From: Sphingomonas sp. PAMC26645
GTDB taxonomy: Bacteria > Pseudomonadota > Alphaproteobacteria > Sphingomonadales > Sphingomonadaceae
Reading direction: 5' to 3'
Assembly (NCBI RefSeq): GCF_004795835.1
Contig: NZ_CP039249.1
Span: forward strand, 1,794,501-1,858,500
DNA length: 64,000 bases
Positions 1 through 7,330 of this stretch are shown here, piece after piece. A program made the translations under genes and the position numbers. The notes beneath the pieces were generated by a model, which ran no database searches, had not been told where the DNA came from, and saw only the letters and a list, made by a program, of their open reading frames with translations. Each line of letters opens with the position of its first letter. The first letter of the stretch is position 1.

Positions 1-1
1 C

Positions 2-799
2 CAGGTCCGCGCATCGGCGCAGGAGCTGATCCGCTTCGCCAAGGAGCGCGGGACGGCGGTGGTGCTGGTCGGGCACGTGACGAAGGACGGCTCCATCGCG
101 GGCCCTCGCGTGCTGGAGCATATGGTCGACACGGTGCTGTCGTTCGAGGGAGAGCGTAGCCACCAGTACCGCATCCTCCGCGCTATCAAGAATCGCTTCG
201 GCGGGACCGACGAGATCGGCGTGTTCTCGATGCAGACCGAGGGGCTGGCGGAGGTCGGCAATCCGTCGTCGCTGTTCCTGACGCACCGCGACGATGCGAT
301 GACGGGGGCGACGGTGTTTCCGGCGCTGGAGGGGACCCGGCCGGTACTGGTCGAGATTCAGGCGCTGACCGTCCGCTTGGCGTCGGGGGCCACACCAAGG
401 CGCGCCGTGGTCGGCTGGGATTCGGGGCGTCTTGCGATGATCCTGGCGGTGCTGGAGGCGCGCTGCGGGCTGAGCTTCTCCAACGCCGAGGTCTATCTCA
501 ATATCGCCGGCGGCTACCGGGTGCAGGATCCGGCGGCTGATCTCGCGGTGGCGGCGGCGCTGATCTCGGCGATGTCGGAGCGGCCGGTGCCGGTCGATGC
601 GGTGGCGTTCGGCGAAGTCGCGCTGTCGGGTGAAATCCGCCCAGTCGCGCATGGTCCGTTGCGGTTGAAGGAAGCGAGCAAGCTCGGTTTCGAACGCGCC
701 TTGGTGCCGGCGTCGATGACGGGGGAGAAGAGCGGGATGAAGCTGTCGGGGTTCAAGACGCTGGCGTCGTTCGTGGATCACATGATGGGGCGGGGGTAG
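2..799 (+). CDS. radA: DNA repair protein RadA, 3' part (5' end outside window)
   Basis: The reading frame is open from base 2, so the gene starts before the window; 265 codons are visible. The visible part has the end of the RecA-like ATPase core and the RadA-specific KNRFG motif (codons near 190-204). The Lon-protease-like C-terminal domain follows, with a run around NAEVYLNIAGGYRVQDPAADL and the GEIRPV strand. RadA is a hexameric helicase that drives branch migration in recombinational repair. The N-terminal zinc finger and Walker A lie upstream and cannot be seen. The gene is followed directly by two palindromic repeats. Confidence 0.95.
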   Translation, partial: QVRASAQELIRFAKERGTAVVLVGHVTKDGSIAGPRVLEHMVDTVLSFEGERSHQYRILRAIKNRFGGTDEIGVFSMQTEGLAEVGNPSSLFLTHRDDAMTGATVFPALEGTRPVLVEIQALTVRLASGATPRRAVVGWDSGRLAMILAVLEARCGLSFSNAEVYLNIAGGYRVQDPAADLAVAAALISAMSERPVPVDAVAFGEVALSGEIRPVAHGPLRLKEASKLGFERALVPASMTGEKSGMKLSGFKTLASFVDHMMGRG

Positions 800-811
800 G
801 CGCTCCAAACC

Positions 812-869
812 TTGTTTTCCCGCGAAGGCGGGGACCCAGACTGGACTCCCGACTTCGCGGGAGAACAAG
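812..869. repeat. Palindromic repeat, family A
   Basis: Imperfect palindrome of about 58 bp with arms of the type TTCCCGCGAAGGCGGG and a centre reading CCCAGACTGG. It lies 13 bp after the radA stop, where it could also act as a hairpin terminator. Related copies occur at 5214, 33687, 37388, 46004, 51866, 54147 and 57311. Confidence 0.85.
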
Positions 870-898
870 CTCGCGGGTCGTTACCTATGCCAGAGAGG

Positions 899-1006
899 CA
901 CCTCCCCGGCGGAGGCCGGGGCCCAGTTGGGGGACGTGGCTGGCATCCGTTGCGCGTAGTTATTGCGACCTTTCCAACTGGACCCCGGCCTCCGCCGGGG
1001 TGGTGC
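899..1006. repeat. Palindromic repeat, family B
   Basis: Long inverted repeat of about 105 bp. The arms read CCCCGGCGGAGGCCGGGGCC and its complement. The central part contains GTTATT followed by CTTTCCAA, which recurs in the copies at 46123, 57170 and (less exactly) 59019. A spurious ORF starts inside it and reads into the next gene. Confidence 0.85.
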
Positions 1007-1121
1007 GCAAGCTGCGATCGTCAGGCACCGATTGATCGAACCATGCAAAAGCACCGCGCGCGCCAAATCCGCCACCCCCGAACGCATGGCCTCTCGCGAC
1101 AGCCATGCTATGGCCACCGGC

Positions 1122-1442
1122 ATGGCGAACACGAAAAGCAATACCGGTACCGTCGAGGTCGATGGCACCCGATACGACTGGCACCTCCAGCGCGAACCGC
1201 AACACACGGATGCCGAAGGCTGGAAGGGCATGACGATCTCGCTGTTGCAGGACGATGCCAAACGCGAAGCCCTGCTCGAGTTCCCTGCGCCGAAACGCCT
1301 GTTGAAGGGCTTGCCGCGCGGACGGCTCCAGATCGACGACGCGACGATCTCTCGCGGCGTACGGGCGGCGTTGGCCGCGGGTTGGGAGCCGATGTCGCGC
1401 GGCAAGCCGATGGTCTTCACGGTGGATCCCGAAGGGAATTGA
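1122..1442 (+). CDS. Conserved-looking hypothetical protein
   Basis: 106 aa from the ATG at 1122 (MANTKSNTGTVEVDG). In-frame ATGs at 1086 and 1110 are alternatives, and none has a convincing ribosome-binding site. The open frame extends upstream into the family B repeat, but that part reads as repeat translation and was excluded. The protein is hydrophilic, with a WHLQREPQ segment near the start and a C-terminal GWEPMSRGKPMVF segment. It has no signal peptide or membrane segment. I do not recognise a family. It sits 3 bp before the cysteine-cluster gene, so the two are probably co-transcribed. Confidence 0.6.
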   Translation: MANTKSNTGTVEVDGTRYDWHLQREPQHTDAEGWKGMTISLLQDDAKREALLEFPAPKRLLKGLPRGRLQIDDATISRGVRAALAAGWEPMSRGKPMVFTVDPEGN

Positions 1443-1445
1443 ACC

Positions 1446-2051
1446 GTGGATCGGCGTGACACCCCGACCCCGCCGGACGCGCGCACGCAGATGCAACCCC
1501 ATACCGACGTGGAAACCGCGCTGCTGGGGCCGATCCTGCCCGATCGAGAGTGCGGAGATTGCACCGCGTGCTGCACCGAACTGACCGTGGACACCCCCGA
1601 GTTCGGCAAACCCGCGGGAACGCCGTGCATCCACCTCTCCAATAAGGGGTGCGGCATCCACGCCGTCCGCCCACGCATCTGCCGGACGTGGTTCTGCGCT
1701 TGGCGACGGGTCGCGAGCCTGCCCGACGAGGCGCGGCCCGACAGGTCCGGGCTTCTCGTCTCGCTCAATTTCGTCAAGGAACCGCAGAACTGCCTCGAAG
1801 GCGTCTCGATCAACGTCCGCGTCCTCGCCGGCAGCGACGCGATCGCGAACGGCATGGCCGCCACCGTGCTCGACAGCGTCTGCGACCAGCTGGTCCCCGT
1901 CTGGTTCAGCGACGGGTCGAAGAAAATGCTGATGCACCCCGACACCGACGTCGCCCGCTGCGTGCTCTCGGGCGAGGCTGCACCCGCGCATTTGCAGGAC
2001 GAAGTCGCCGCGTGGCGCGAGCGCTACGGTGTGTTCGGTTTGAACCACTAG
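1446..2051 (+). CDS. YkgJ-type cysteine-cluster (CxxCxxCC) protein
   Basis: 201 aa from a GTG at 1446; an ATG at 1491 is an alternative start. The key feature is the cluster CGDCTACC at about residues 38-45, followed by a CIHL segment, a CGIH segment and CRTWFC. This matches the UPF0153/YkgJ family of small proteins thought to bind zinc or an iron-sulfur centre. The exact biochemical role is unknown. The following gene cvpA starts 60 bp downstream. Confidence 0.75.
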   Translation: MDRRDTPTPPDARTQMQPHTDVETALLGPILPDRECGDCTACCTELTVDTPEFGKPAGTPCIHLSNKGCGIHAVRPRICRTWFCAWRRVASLPDEARPDRSGLLVSLNFVKEPQNCLEGVSINVRVLAGSDAIANGMAATVLDSVCDQLVPVWFSDGSKKMLMHPDTDVARCVLSGEAAPAHLQDEVAAWRERYGVFGLNH

Positions 2052-2110
2052 AGCGCGTCGGTCGCCGCGCGCACTAGCGGTTCGCGCCTAGCGTCCCTAT
2101 TCCAGAGAGC

Positions 2111-2692
2111 ATGAACCTGACCGCCCTAGACATCGTCGTCCTGATCGCCGTCGCCGGGTCGGCGGTGCTCGGGCTGATCCGCGGGTTCGTCACCGAAGTG
2201 CTGTCGATGTTCGCCTGGGTGGCGATGGTGGCGATGTTGAAGCTGTTCCACATCCCGCTCGCCGCCGCGCTGTCGCCGATGGTTGGGACCGTCGGTGGTG
2301 CGGCGGTGCTCGCGTTCGCGATCATCACGGGCGTGACGTATATTGGCGGGCGGCTGGTCGCCAACGCAATCGGCGCGCGGACCCGGACGTCGATTTTGGG
2401 GCCGGTCGACCGCGCGCTCGGCTTCGGGTTCGGCGCGTTGAAAGGGCTTATCCTTGCCAGCCTCGTCTTCCTGCTCGCGACGCTCGTCATCGACACGATG
2501 AGTGGCGGACCGTCGCGGCGGCCCGGCTGGATGACGACGTCACGCACCTATCCGCTGCTCAACGCGACCAGCGCGGGGATCGCCGATTTCGTCGACCGCC
2601 GCCGCCGCGGCAAACCCGTTTTCGGCGCGACCACGCCGCCTTCCCGATCCGACCCCTCCCGATCCGATAGTGCAAGCGAGCCGAAACCATGA
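2111..2692 (+). CDS. cvpA: CvpA family inner-membrane protein
   Basis: 193 aa. Four hydrophobic segments at about residues 5-20, 30-50, 62-82 and 104-126 give the usual CvpA layout. The N-terminal LDIVVLIAVAGSAVLGLIRGF motif region is typical. The C-terminal tail of about 50 residues is cytoplasmic, Ser/Pro/Arg-rich and low complexity. CvpA homologues are linked to colicin V export, biofilm formation and bile tolerance; the molecular activity is unclear. An AGAGAG ribosome-binding site precedes the ATG. The stop overlaps the next start by 4 bp, suggesting translational coupling. Confidence 0.85.
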   Translation: MNLTALDIVVLIAVAGSAVLGLIRGFVTEVLSMFAWVAMVAMLKLFHIPLAAALSPMVGTVGGAAVLAFAIITGVTYIGGRLVANAIGARTRTSILGPVDRALGFGFGALKGLILASLVFLLATLVIDTMSGGPSRRPGWMTTSRTYPLLNATSAGIADFVDRRRRGKPVFGATTPPSRSDPSRSDSASEPKP

Positions 2693-3120
2693 GCGCGCCC
2701 CTCTATAATGCCGAGATCCTGCGCCTCGCCGCGACGATCCCGCACCATGAACGCCTGCCCGAGCCGATGGCGACCGCGGAAAGACGCTCGCCGATCTGCG
2801 GCAGCCGCGTGACGATCGACGTCGCGGTCGACGATGAGGGCAAGGTCAGCGAGGTCGGCCTGCTGGTCCGTGCTTGTGCGCTCGGCCAGGCATCGTCGTC
2901 GCTGCTCGCCGCCAATATCCTCGGCCGCACCCCCGCCGAACTCGCTGCGACGCGCGACGCGCTGACGGCGTGGCTTGCGCGCGAGGGCGATGCGCCCGAT
3001 TGGCCGGGGATGGATATCTTCACCCCCGCACTCGACTACACCGCGCGCCACCCGTCGATCCGGCTGGCGTTCGAAGCCGCCGCCGAGGCTGCCGATACCG
3101 CTGCAAAGGCGAAGGTCTGA
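2689..3120 (+). CDS. Iron-sulfur cluster scaffold, SufU/NifU-N-like
   Basis: 143 aa. It contains a Cys in SPICGSR (residue 37) and another in RACALGQASSSLLAA (residue 63), the positions of the first two cluster ligands in IscU/SufU scaffolds. The third ligand Cys near the C terminus is not seen; the protein ends in an Ala-rich helix. Such short scaffold-like proteins are common beside cvpA in sphingomonads (recollection). It overlaps cvpA by 4 bp and shares one base with the next start. A role in Fe-S assembly or trafficking is inferred, and the missing third Cys leaves the chemistry open. Confidence 0.75.
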   Translation: MSAPLYNAEILRLAATIPHHERLPEPMATAERRSPICGSRVTIDVAVDDEGKVSEVGLLVRACALGQASSSLLAANILGRTPAELAATRDALTAWLAREGDAPDWPGMDIFTPALDYTARHPSIRLAFEAAAEAADTAAKAKV

Positions 3121-4883
3121 TGGCGGAGGGCACGTCGCCGTCGCTGCTGCGCGACGGCGTCGTACTGCTCGGGTTCGGGCTGATGTTCGTGCTGCTGTTC
3201 CGCCGGCTCGGGCTCGGCGCGACGCTGGGGTATCTGGTCGCGGGCGCGGTCGTTGGGCCGCATGTGCTCGGCCTGGTCGGCGATGCTGAGTCGAAGCTCG
3301 GATTCGCCGAACTCGGCATCACGCTGCTGCTGTTCATCGTCGGGCTCGAACTGAACCCGTCACGCCTGTGGAAGATGAAGGAGGAGATCTTCGGATTGGG
3401 GCTCCTTCAGGTCGCGATCTGTGGCTTGGCGATCACCGCGATTGTCTGGGTCGGGGCGAAGTTCTCGCTCCCCGCCGCGCTCGCGCTCGGCCTGCCGCTC
3501 GCGCTGTCGTCGACCGCGCAGGTGCTGCCGATGCTGCGCTCGTCGGGGCGGATGAAGACCCCGTTCGGGGAGCGCGCGTTTTCGATCCTGCTGTTCCAGG
3601 ACCTCTCGATCGTCCCGCTCATCACGATCGTCGCGGCGATGAGCCGCAACCCGGCGGACGCCAACGCGCCTCCCGGGTGGCTGCTCGCGATCTATACCGT
3701 GCTCGCGGTCGTCGGACTTGTCGTCGCAGGGCGCTTCCTTCTACGCCCGTTCTTCCGGCTGATCGGCAATCTGGGCGAGCGCGAGATGTTCGTGTTCGCT
3801 GGCCTCTTCACCGTGATCGCCAGCGCCGCGATCATGGAATGGCTCGGGCTATCGACCGCGCTTGGGGCGTTCATCGCCGGCGTGATGCTCGCGGACAGCC
3901 CGTATCGCCACGAACTCGAAGCCGATGTCGAGCCGTTCCGCTCGATCCTGCTCGGCCTGTTCTTCCTCGCGGTCGGCATGGTGCTCGATTTGGGCGCGAT
4001 CGCCGAGCGCCCGTTCTTCGTGATGGCGATGGCGGCCGCGCTCATCGCGACGAAGACCGGCGTCATCATGCTCATCGGCATGGCGTTCAAGATGACGTGG
4101 CGGCAGGCGTTCGCGCTCGGCCTGTTGCTGAGCCAGGGCGGCGAATTCGGCTTCGTGCTGTTCGCGCAGGCGCAGGCCGGGCTGCTGATCGAACCGCAGG
4201 CGGCGAGCCTGTTCGGCGCGATCATCACGCTGTCGATGGCGACCACGCCGTTCCTCATGGGCATCACCCGCCGCTTCCGGACCGAACCGATCGCCGAGGG
4301 GCAGGAGCGCGACGGGCCCAAGGTCGACGGCGCGAATGCGATCATCGTCGGCTATGGGCGGTTCGGCCAGACGGTCGGCCAGATGCTGCTCGCGCAGGAT
4401 ATCCCGGTGACGCTGATCGACACCGATATCGAGATGATAGACATCGCGGGCGAGTTCGGCGCTAAGGTCTATTACGGCGACGGCACGCGGCTCGACCTGT
4501 TGCGGCAGGCAGGCGCGGCGGAGGCGGAGATCATCTGCTTCTGCATGGACGGCGATCAGCTCGATCCTGACACGATCGAGGGTGTGCACGAGGCTTTCCC
4601 CGACGCCGCGATCTACGTCCGAGCGTTCGATCGCCGCGCGCTGGTGAAGTTGAAGAACACGTCGGCGACGGCGGTGGTGCGCGAAGTGATGGAGTCCGCG
4701 GTGAAGATGGCGCGCCTGGCGTTGCGCGGGCTGGATGTGTCGCCGGCCGATATCGATCGCGCGGAGGAGCAATACCGGTCGCGCGACAAGGAGCGGTTGC
4801 AGTTGCAGATCGACTCCGGCGACATGCGCGCGGCACGTGCCGAGACCGCGAAACGCTTTCCCTGGGGGAATGATACGCAATGA
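3120..4883 (+). CDS. CPA2 monovalent cation:proton antiporter (KefB/KefC-like) with RCK domain
   Basis: 587 aa from the ATG at 3120, which shares its A with the preceding TGA. The N-terminal 390 residues hold about 12 hydrophobic helices of the Na+/H+ exchanger fold, including FGERAFSILLFQDLSIVPL and LSQGGEFGFVLF. A TrkA-N/RCK nucleotide-binding domain follows, beginning AIIVGYGRFGQTVGQ (GxGxxG) and continuing with the acidic LIDTD strand. Potassium or sodium export in exchange for protons, gated by a nucleotide or glutathione-type ligand, is the family role. The open frame runs further upstream, but that part overlaps the scaffold gene. The next gene overlaps by 4 bp. Confidence 0.9.
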   Translation: MAEGTSPSLLRDGVVLLGFGLMFVLLFRRLGLGATLGYLVAGAVVGPHVLGLVGDAESKLGFAELGITLLLFIVGLELNPSRLWKMKEEIFGLGLLQVAICGLAITAIVWVGAKFSLPAALALGLPLALSSTAQVLPMLRSSGRMKTPFGERAFSILLFQDLSIVPLITIVAAMSRNPADANAPPGWLLAIYTVLAVVGLVVAGRFLLRPFFRLIGNLGEREMFVFAGLFTVIASAAIMEWLGLSTALGAFIAGVMLADSPYRHELEADVEPFRSILLGLFFLAVGMVLDLGAIAERPFFVMAMAAALIATKTGVIMLIGMAFKMTWRQAFALGLLLSQGGEFGFVLFAQAQAGLLIEPQAASLFGAIITLSMATTPFLMGITRRFRTEPIAEGQERDGPKVDGANAIIVGYGRFGQTVGQMLLAQDIPVTLIDTDIEMIDIAGEFGAKVYYGDGTRLDLLRQAGAAEAEIICFCMDGDQLDPDTIEGVHEAFPDAAIYVRAFDRRALVKLKNTSATAVVREVMESAVKMARLALRGLDVSPADIDRAEEQYRSRDKERLQLQIDSGDMRAARAETAKRFPWGNDTQ

Positions 4884-5209
4884 TCATCGCCATTCTTGCG
4901 GCCTTGTCGGGCGCGATCGCGGTTGCGGCGGGAGCTTTCGGTGCGCATGGCGCGAGCGGGTCGGCGGCGGAGTGGCTGAAAACCGGCGCGCAGTATCAAC
5001 TGGTCCACGTCGTCGCGGCGCTGGTCGCGATCCGGATGGAAGCGCGCGGGCCGGCATGGCTGTTCGTGGTCGGCGCGGCGATCTTCGCGCTGACGTTGTA
5101 CGCGATGGCGCTGGGCACCCCGCGCTGGTTTGGTGCAATTACACCGATCGGCGGGGCGTTGCTGATCGGCGGTTGGTTGTGGCTGGCGTGGAGTGCGGCT
5201 CGCTCTTAG
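4880..5209 (+). CDS. DUF423 small membrane protein (YgdD/TMEM256 type)
   Basis: 109 aa with four hydrophobic stretches. It has the family opening AALSGAIAVAAGAFGAHG and a TPRWFGAITPIGGALLIGGW segment near the C terminus. The function is unknown. It overlaps the antiporter by 4 bp and ends the plus-strand operon that begins near radA. A perfect palindrome 5 bp downstream separates it from the convergent aroK-aroB-DUF2256 operon. Confidence 0.88.
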   Translation: MIIAILAALSGAIAVAAGAFGAHGASGSAAEWLKTGAQYQLVHVVAALVAIRMEARGPAWLFVVGAAIFALTLYAMALGTPRWFGAITPIGGALLIGGWLWLAWSAARS

Positions 5210-5213
5210 CAGA

Positions 5214-5272
5214 ATTGTTCACCCGCGAAGGGGGGTGCCCAGACTGGGCACCCCCCTTCGCGGGTGAACAAT
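5214..5272. repeat. Perfect palindrome, family A, between convergent operons
   Basis: Near-perfect 59-bp palindrome with centre CCCAGACTGGG and ends ATTGTTCACCC / GGGTGAACAAT. Its place between the DUF423 stop and the stop of the DUF2256 gene means its hairpin could terminate transcription from both sides. Confidence 0.9.
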
Positions 5273-5293
5273 CTTCCTGCTGGTACTCTGGCG

Positions 5294-5434
5294 CTACCGC
5301 TTCTTCCGGCAGGCGTCGGAACAGTAGATCACGCTGTCCCAGTCGCGCGCCCACTTCTTTCGCCACGTGAACGGCCGTTCGCAAGCCGGACACACCTTGG
5401 TCGGCAGGTTTTGCTTGGCGACACCGTTGGGCAT
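5294..5434 (-). CDS. DUF2256 small zinc-ribbon-like protein
   Basis: 46 aa, missed by length-filtered gene finding. It starts [13 protein letters not shown] and ends in ACRKKR. It has two CxxC-type pairs, CPAC at about residues 15-18 and C-S-D-A-C at 38-42, plus a [10 protein letters not shown] segment. That is the DUF2256 signature, often found beside photolyase or shikimate genes. The start ATG shares one base with the aroB stop (TGATG), so translation is very likely coupled to aroB. The activity is unknown; metal binding is inferred from the cysteines. Confidence 0.9.
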   Translation of the reverse strand: MPNGVAKQNLPTKVCPACERPFTWRKKWARDWDSVIYCSDACRKKR

Positions 5435-6534
5435 CAGCGGGGCTGCGCGTCGAGGAAGGTCTCGACGTCAGCGAGGTCGACCGTCTTGTCGAGATACGTC
5501 TGGCCTATCCCGCGCGCGAGCAGGAAGGGTAAAGTGCCCGCCGCCATCTTCTTGTCGTGTCGCATGTGATCGACGAGCCGAGCACCGTTCGCGCCGATCT
5601 TCGCCGCTGCGAGACCGTCGGGCAGCCCGACGTCGCGCCAGTGCGCCGCTACTCGCTGAGCGTCCTGACCCGAGCAAATCCCCTGCGCCGCGGAAAACCC
5701 GAACGCCAGCGAACAGCCCGCCGCAACGCCCTCGCCGTGGATCAGCGCCTGCGAGAACCCGGTCTCCGCCTCCAGCGCATGGCCGAAGGTGTGGCCGAGA
5801 TTGAGTAGCGCACGCGTCCCGTTGGTCTCGTGCTCGTCCGCAGCGACGATCCGCGCCTTCGCCGAAACGCTGTGCGCGATCGCGTATTCGCGCAGGCCGA
5901 TGTCGCCCGCCAGCAATGCGGCGCCATTCGCCTCGCACCATTCGAAGAACGCGAAGTCGTCGATCAAGCCGTATTTCACGACCTCGGCATAGCCCGCGCG
6001 CAACTCGCGGATCGGCAGCGTGTCGAGCACCTGCGGATCGATCAGCACCATCACGGGCTGGTGGAACGCGCCGATCAAATTCTTGCCGGCCTTCGTGTTG
6101 ATCGCGGTCTTGCCGCCGACCGAGCTGTCGACCTGCGCCAGCAGGCTCGTCGGAATCTGGACGAAGTTGCACCCGCGCTTCAGGATCGAGCAGGCGAACC
6201 CGACCAGGTCCCCCATCACACCGCCACCCAGCGCAACGACGTGATCGCCGCGCTCGACACCGAGTTCGAGCAGCCGGTCGCACAGCATCTCCAGCGTCGC
6301 CCAGCTCTTGCTGCCCTCGCCCGGCGCAAGGACAATCGCCTCCGACGCGATCCCCGCCGCAGTCAGCGAAGCCTGCAGCGTCGCCAGATGCACCGACAAA
6401 TTCTCGTCGGTGACGATTGTCACGCGCCGGCCCTTCGCAAGCGGCGCAAGGAACTCGCCGGCCCGCGCGATCAACCCCGCTTCGATATGAATGGGGTAGG
6501 TCCGCGCACCCAGTTCAACGGTAACGGTCTTCAT
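5434..6534 (-). CDS. aroB: 3-dehydroquinate synthase
   Basis: 366 aa, the usual length. AroB converts DAHP to 3-dehydroquinate in the shikimate pathway, using NAD and a divalent metal. It has the NAD-binding [12 protein letters not shown] motif, the [19 protein letters not shown] block, the EVVKYG segment and the metal-ligand [11 protein letters not shown] motif. It is preceded by aroK with a 4-bp overlap (ATGA) and followed by DUF2256 with a 1-bp overlap, giving a tight three-gene operon. Confidence 0.97.
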   Translation of the reverse strand: MKTVTVELGARTYPIHIEAGLIARAGEFLAPLAKGRRVTIVTDENLSVHLATLQASLTAAGIASEAIVLAPGEGSKSWATLEMLCDRLLELGVERGDHVVALGGGVMGDLVGFACSILKRGCNFVQIPTSLLAQVDSSVGGKTAINTKAGKNLIGAFHQPVMVLIDPQVLDTLPIRELRAGYAEVVKYGLIDDFAFFEWCEANGAALLAGDIGLREYAIAHSVSAKARIVAADEHETNGTRALLNLGHTFGHALEAETGFSQALIHGEGVAAGCSLAFGFSAAQGICSGQDAQRVAAHWRDVGLPDGLAAAKIGANGARLVDHMRHDKKMAAGTLPFLLARGIGQTYLDKTVDLADVETFLDAQPR

Positions 6535-7094
6535 CGGCCAAGCGCTCTCAGGATAGCGGCGACGGTCGCTTCGTGCGGCGTCTTGTTGCTGACAATATGG
6601 ATATGCGCCTGCGCGTAGATCGGGTTGCGCACGCGCGCCAGTTCGGCAAGCACTTTCCCCGCGTCGCGGTTACGCAGCAGCGGGCGGGTGTCGCGCCGCC
6701 CCACGCGTTCGACGAGAATGTCGGGATGTGCACTCAGCCACACCGACACCGCGTCGCGCAGGATCAGCGCCCGCGTGTCGTCGTTGATGAACGCGCCGCC
6801 GCCGGTCGCGATGATCTTGGGCGTACCGTCGATCAGCCGCGCGATCACGCGGCGCTCGCCGTCGCGGAAATAGTCCTCGCCGTATTTAGCGAAGATCTCG
6901 GCGACGGTCATCCCCGACGCGGCCTCGATCTCGTGGTCGGCATCGACGAACGGCAGGTTCATGCGCAGCGCGAGGCGGCGGCCGACGGTGGTCTTGCCGA
7001 CGCCCATCAGCCCGACGAGGACGATCGGGCGATCGATCGGGGCAGGGCGGCGACCGCCCGAAGGTCCGCCGGAAGGGTTGTGGCTTTGCAACAT
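6531..7094 (-). CDS. aroK: Shikimate kinase
   Basis: 187 aa from the ATG at 7094 (MLQSHNPSGG); an upstream in-frame ATG adds 24 Arg/Ala-rich residues unlike the family and was rejected. The Walker A loop is GLMGVGKTT (about residues 28-36), followed by VDADHEIE, the FRDGE substrate-binding segment, ATGGGAF and RPLLRNRDAG of the lid. The enzyme phosphorylates shikimate at the 3-hydroxyl. It heads the aroK-aroB-DUF2256 operon. The 100 bp between its start and the plus-strand small gene at 7196 is a divergent promoter region. Confidence 0.95.
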   Translation of the reverse strand: MLQSHNPSGGPSGGRRPAPIDRPIVLVGLMGVGKTTVGRRLALRMNLPFVDADHEIEAASGMTVAEIFAKYGEDYFRDGERRVIARLIDGTPKIIATGGGAFINDDTRALILRDAVSVWLSAHPDILVERVGRRDTRPLLRNRDAGKVLAELARVRNPIYAQAHIHIVSNKTPHEATVAAILRALGR

Positions 7095-7195
7095 CGTAGC
7101 CCGCGCTATACAGCGGCACCGCGCGAGGGCAAAAGCTCTTGGCGCGCGATTTTCTGCCCCGTTCACTACCCCCGTCCACTACAAGGTTACGTCGT

Positions 7196-7330
7196 ATGTC
7201 CCGTTTCATCGTCTCGGTCGTCGTCGTTCTTGTGGTCGTGGTCGGCGGCCTGTTCCTGCTGGCAGGGCGCGCGACCGAGCGTCCGCAGAGCCACGTCGAA
7301 AAGGCCGTGACGCTTGCGAACCTCTCTTAA
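7196..7330 (+). CDS. Small single-pass membrane protein (44 aa)
   Basis: From the ATG at 7196: MSRFIVSVVVVLVVVVGGLF, then a short polar tail ending in TLANLS. One strong transmembrane helix fills residues 4-22. The 3' end overlaps the TTG start of the next gene by 17 bp, which supports it being real and co-translated. I do not recognise a family. It may be an anchor or assembly partner for the exported protein downstream (inference). Confidence 0.6.
   Translation: MSRFIVSVVVVLVVVVGGLFLLAGRATERPQSHVEKAVTLANLS

Noticed and set aside
963..1121. N-terminal extension of the 1122-1442 gene
   Set aside because: These codons fall in or next to the family B repeat and read as its translation.
881..2048. 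Minus-strand frames of about 350-360 codons over the first small genes
   Set aside because: They run into a family B repeat and lie opposite a gene with a recognisable Cys cluster; composition is Arg-rich.
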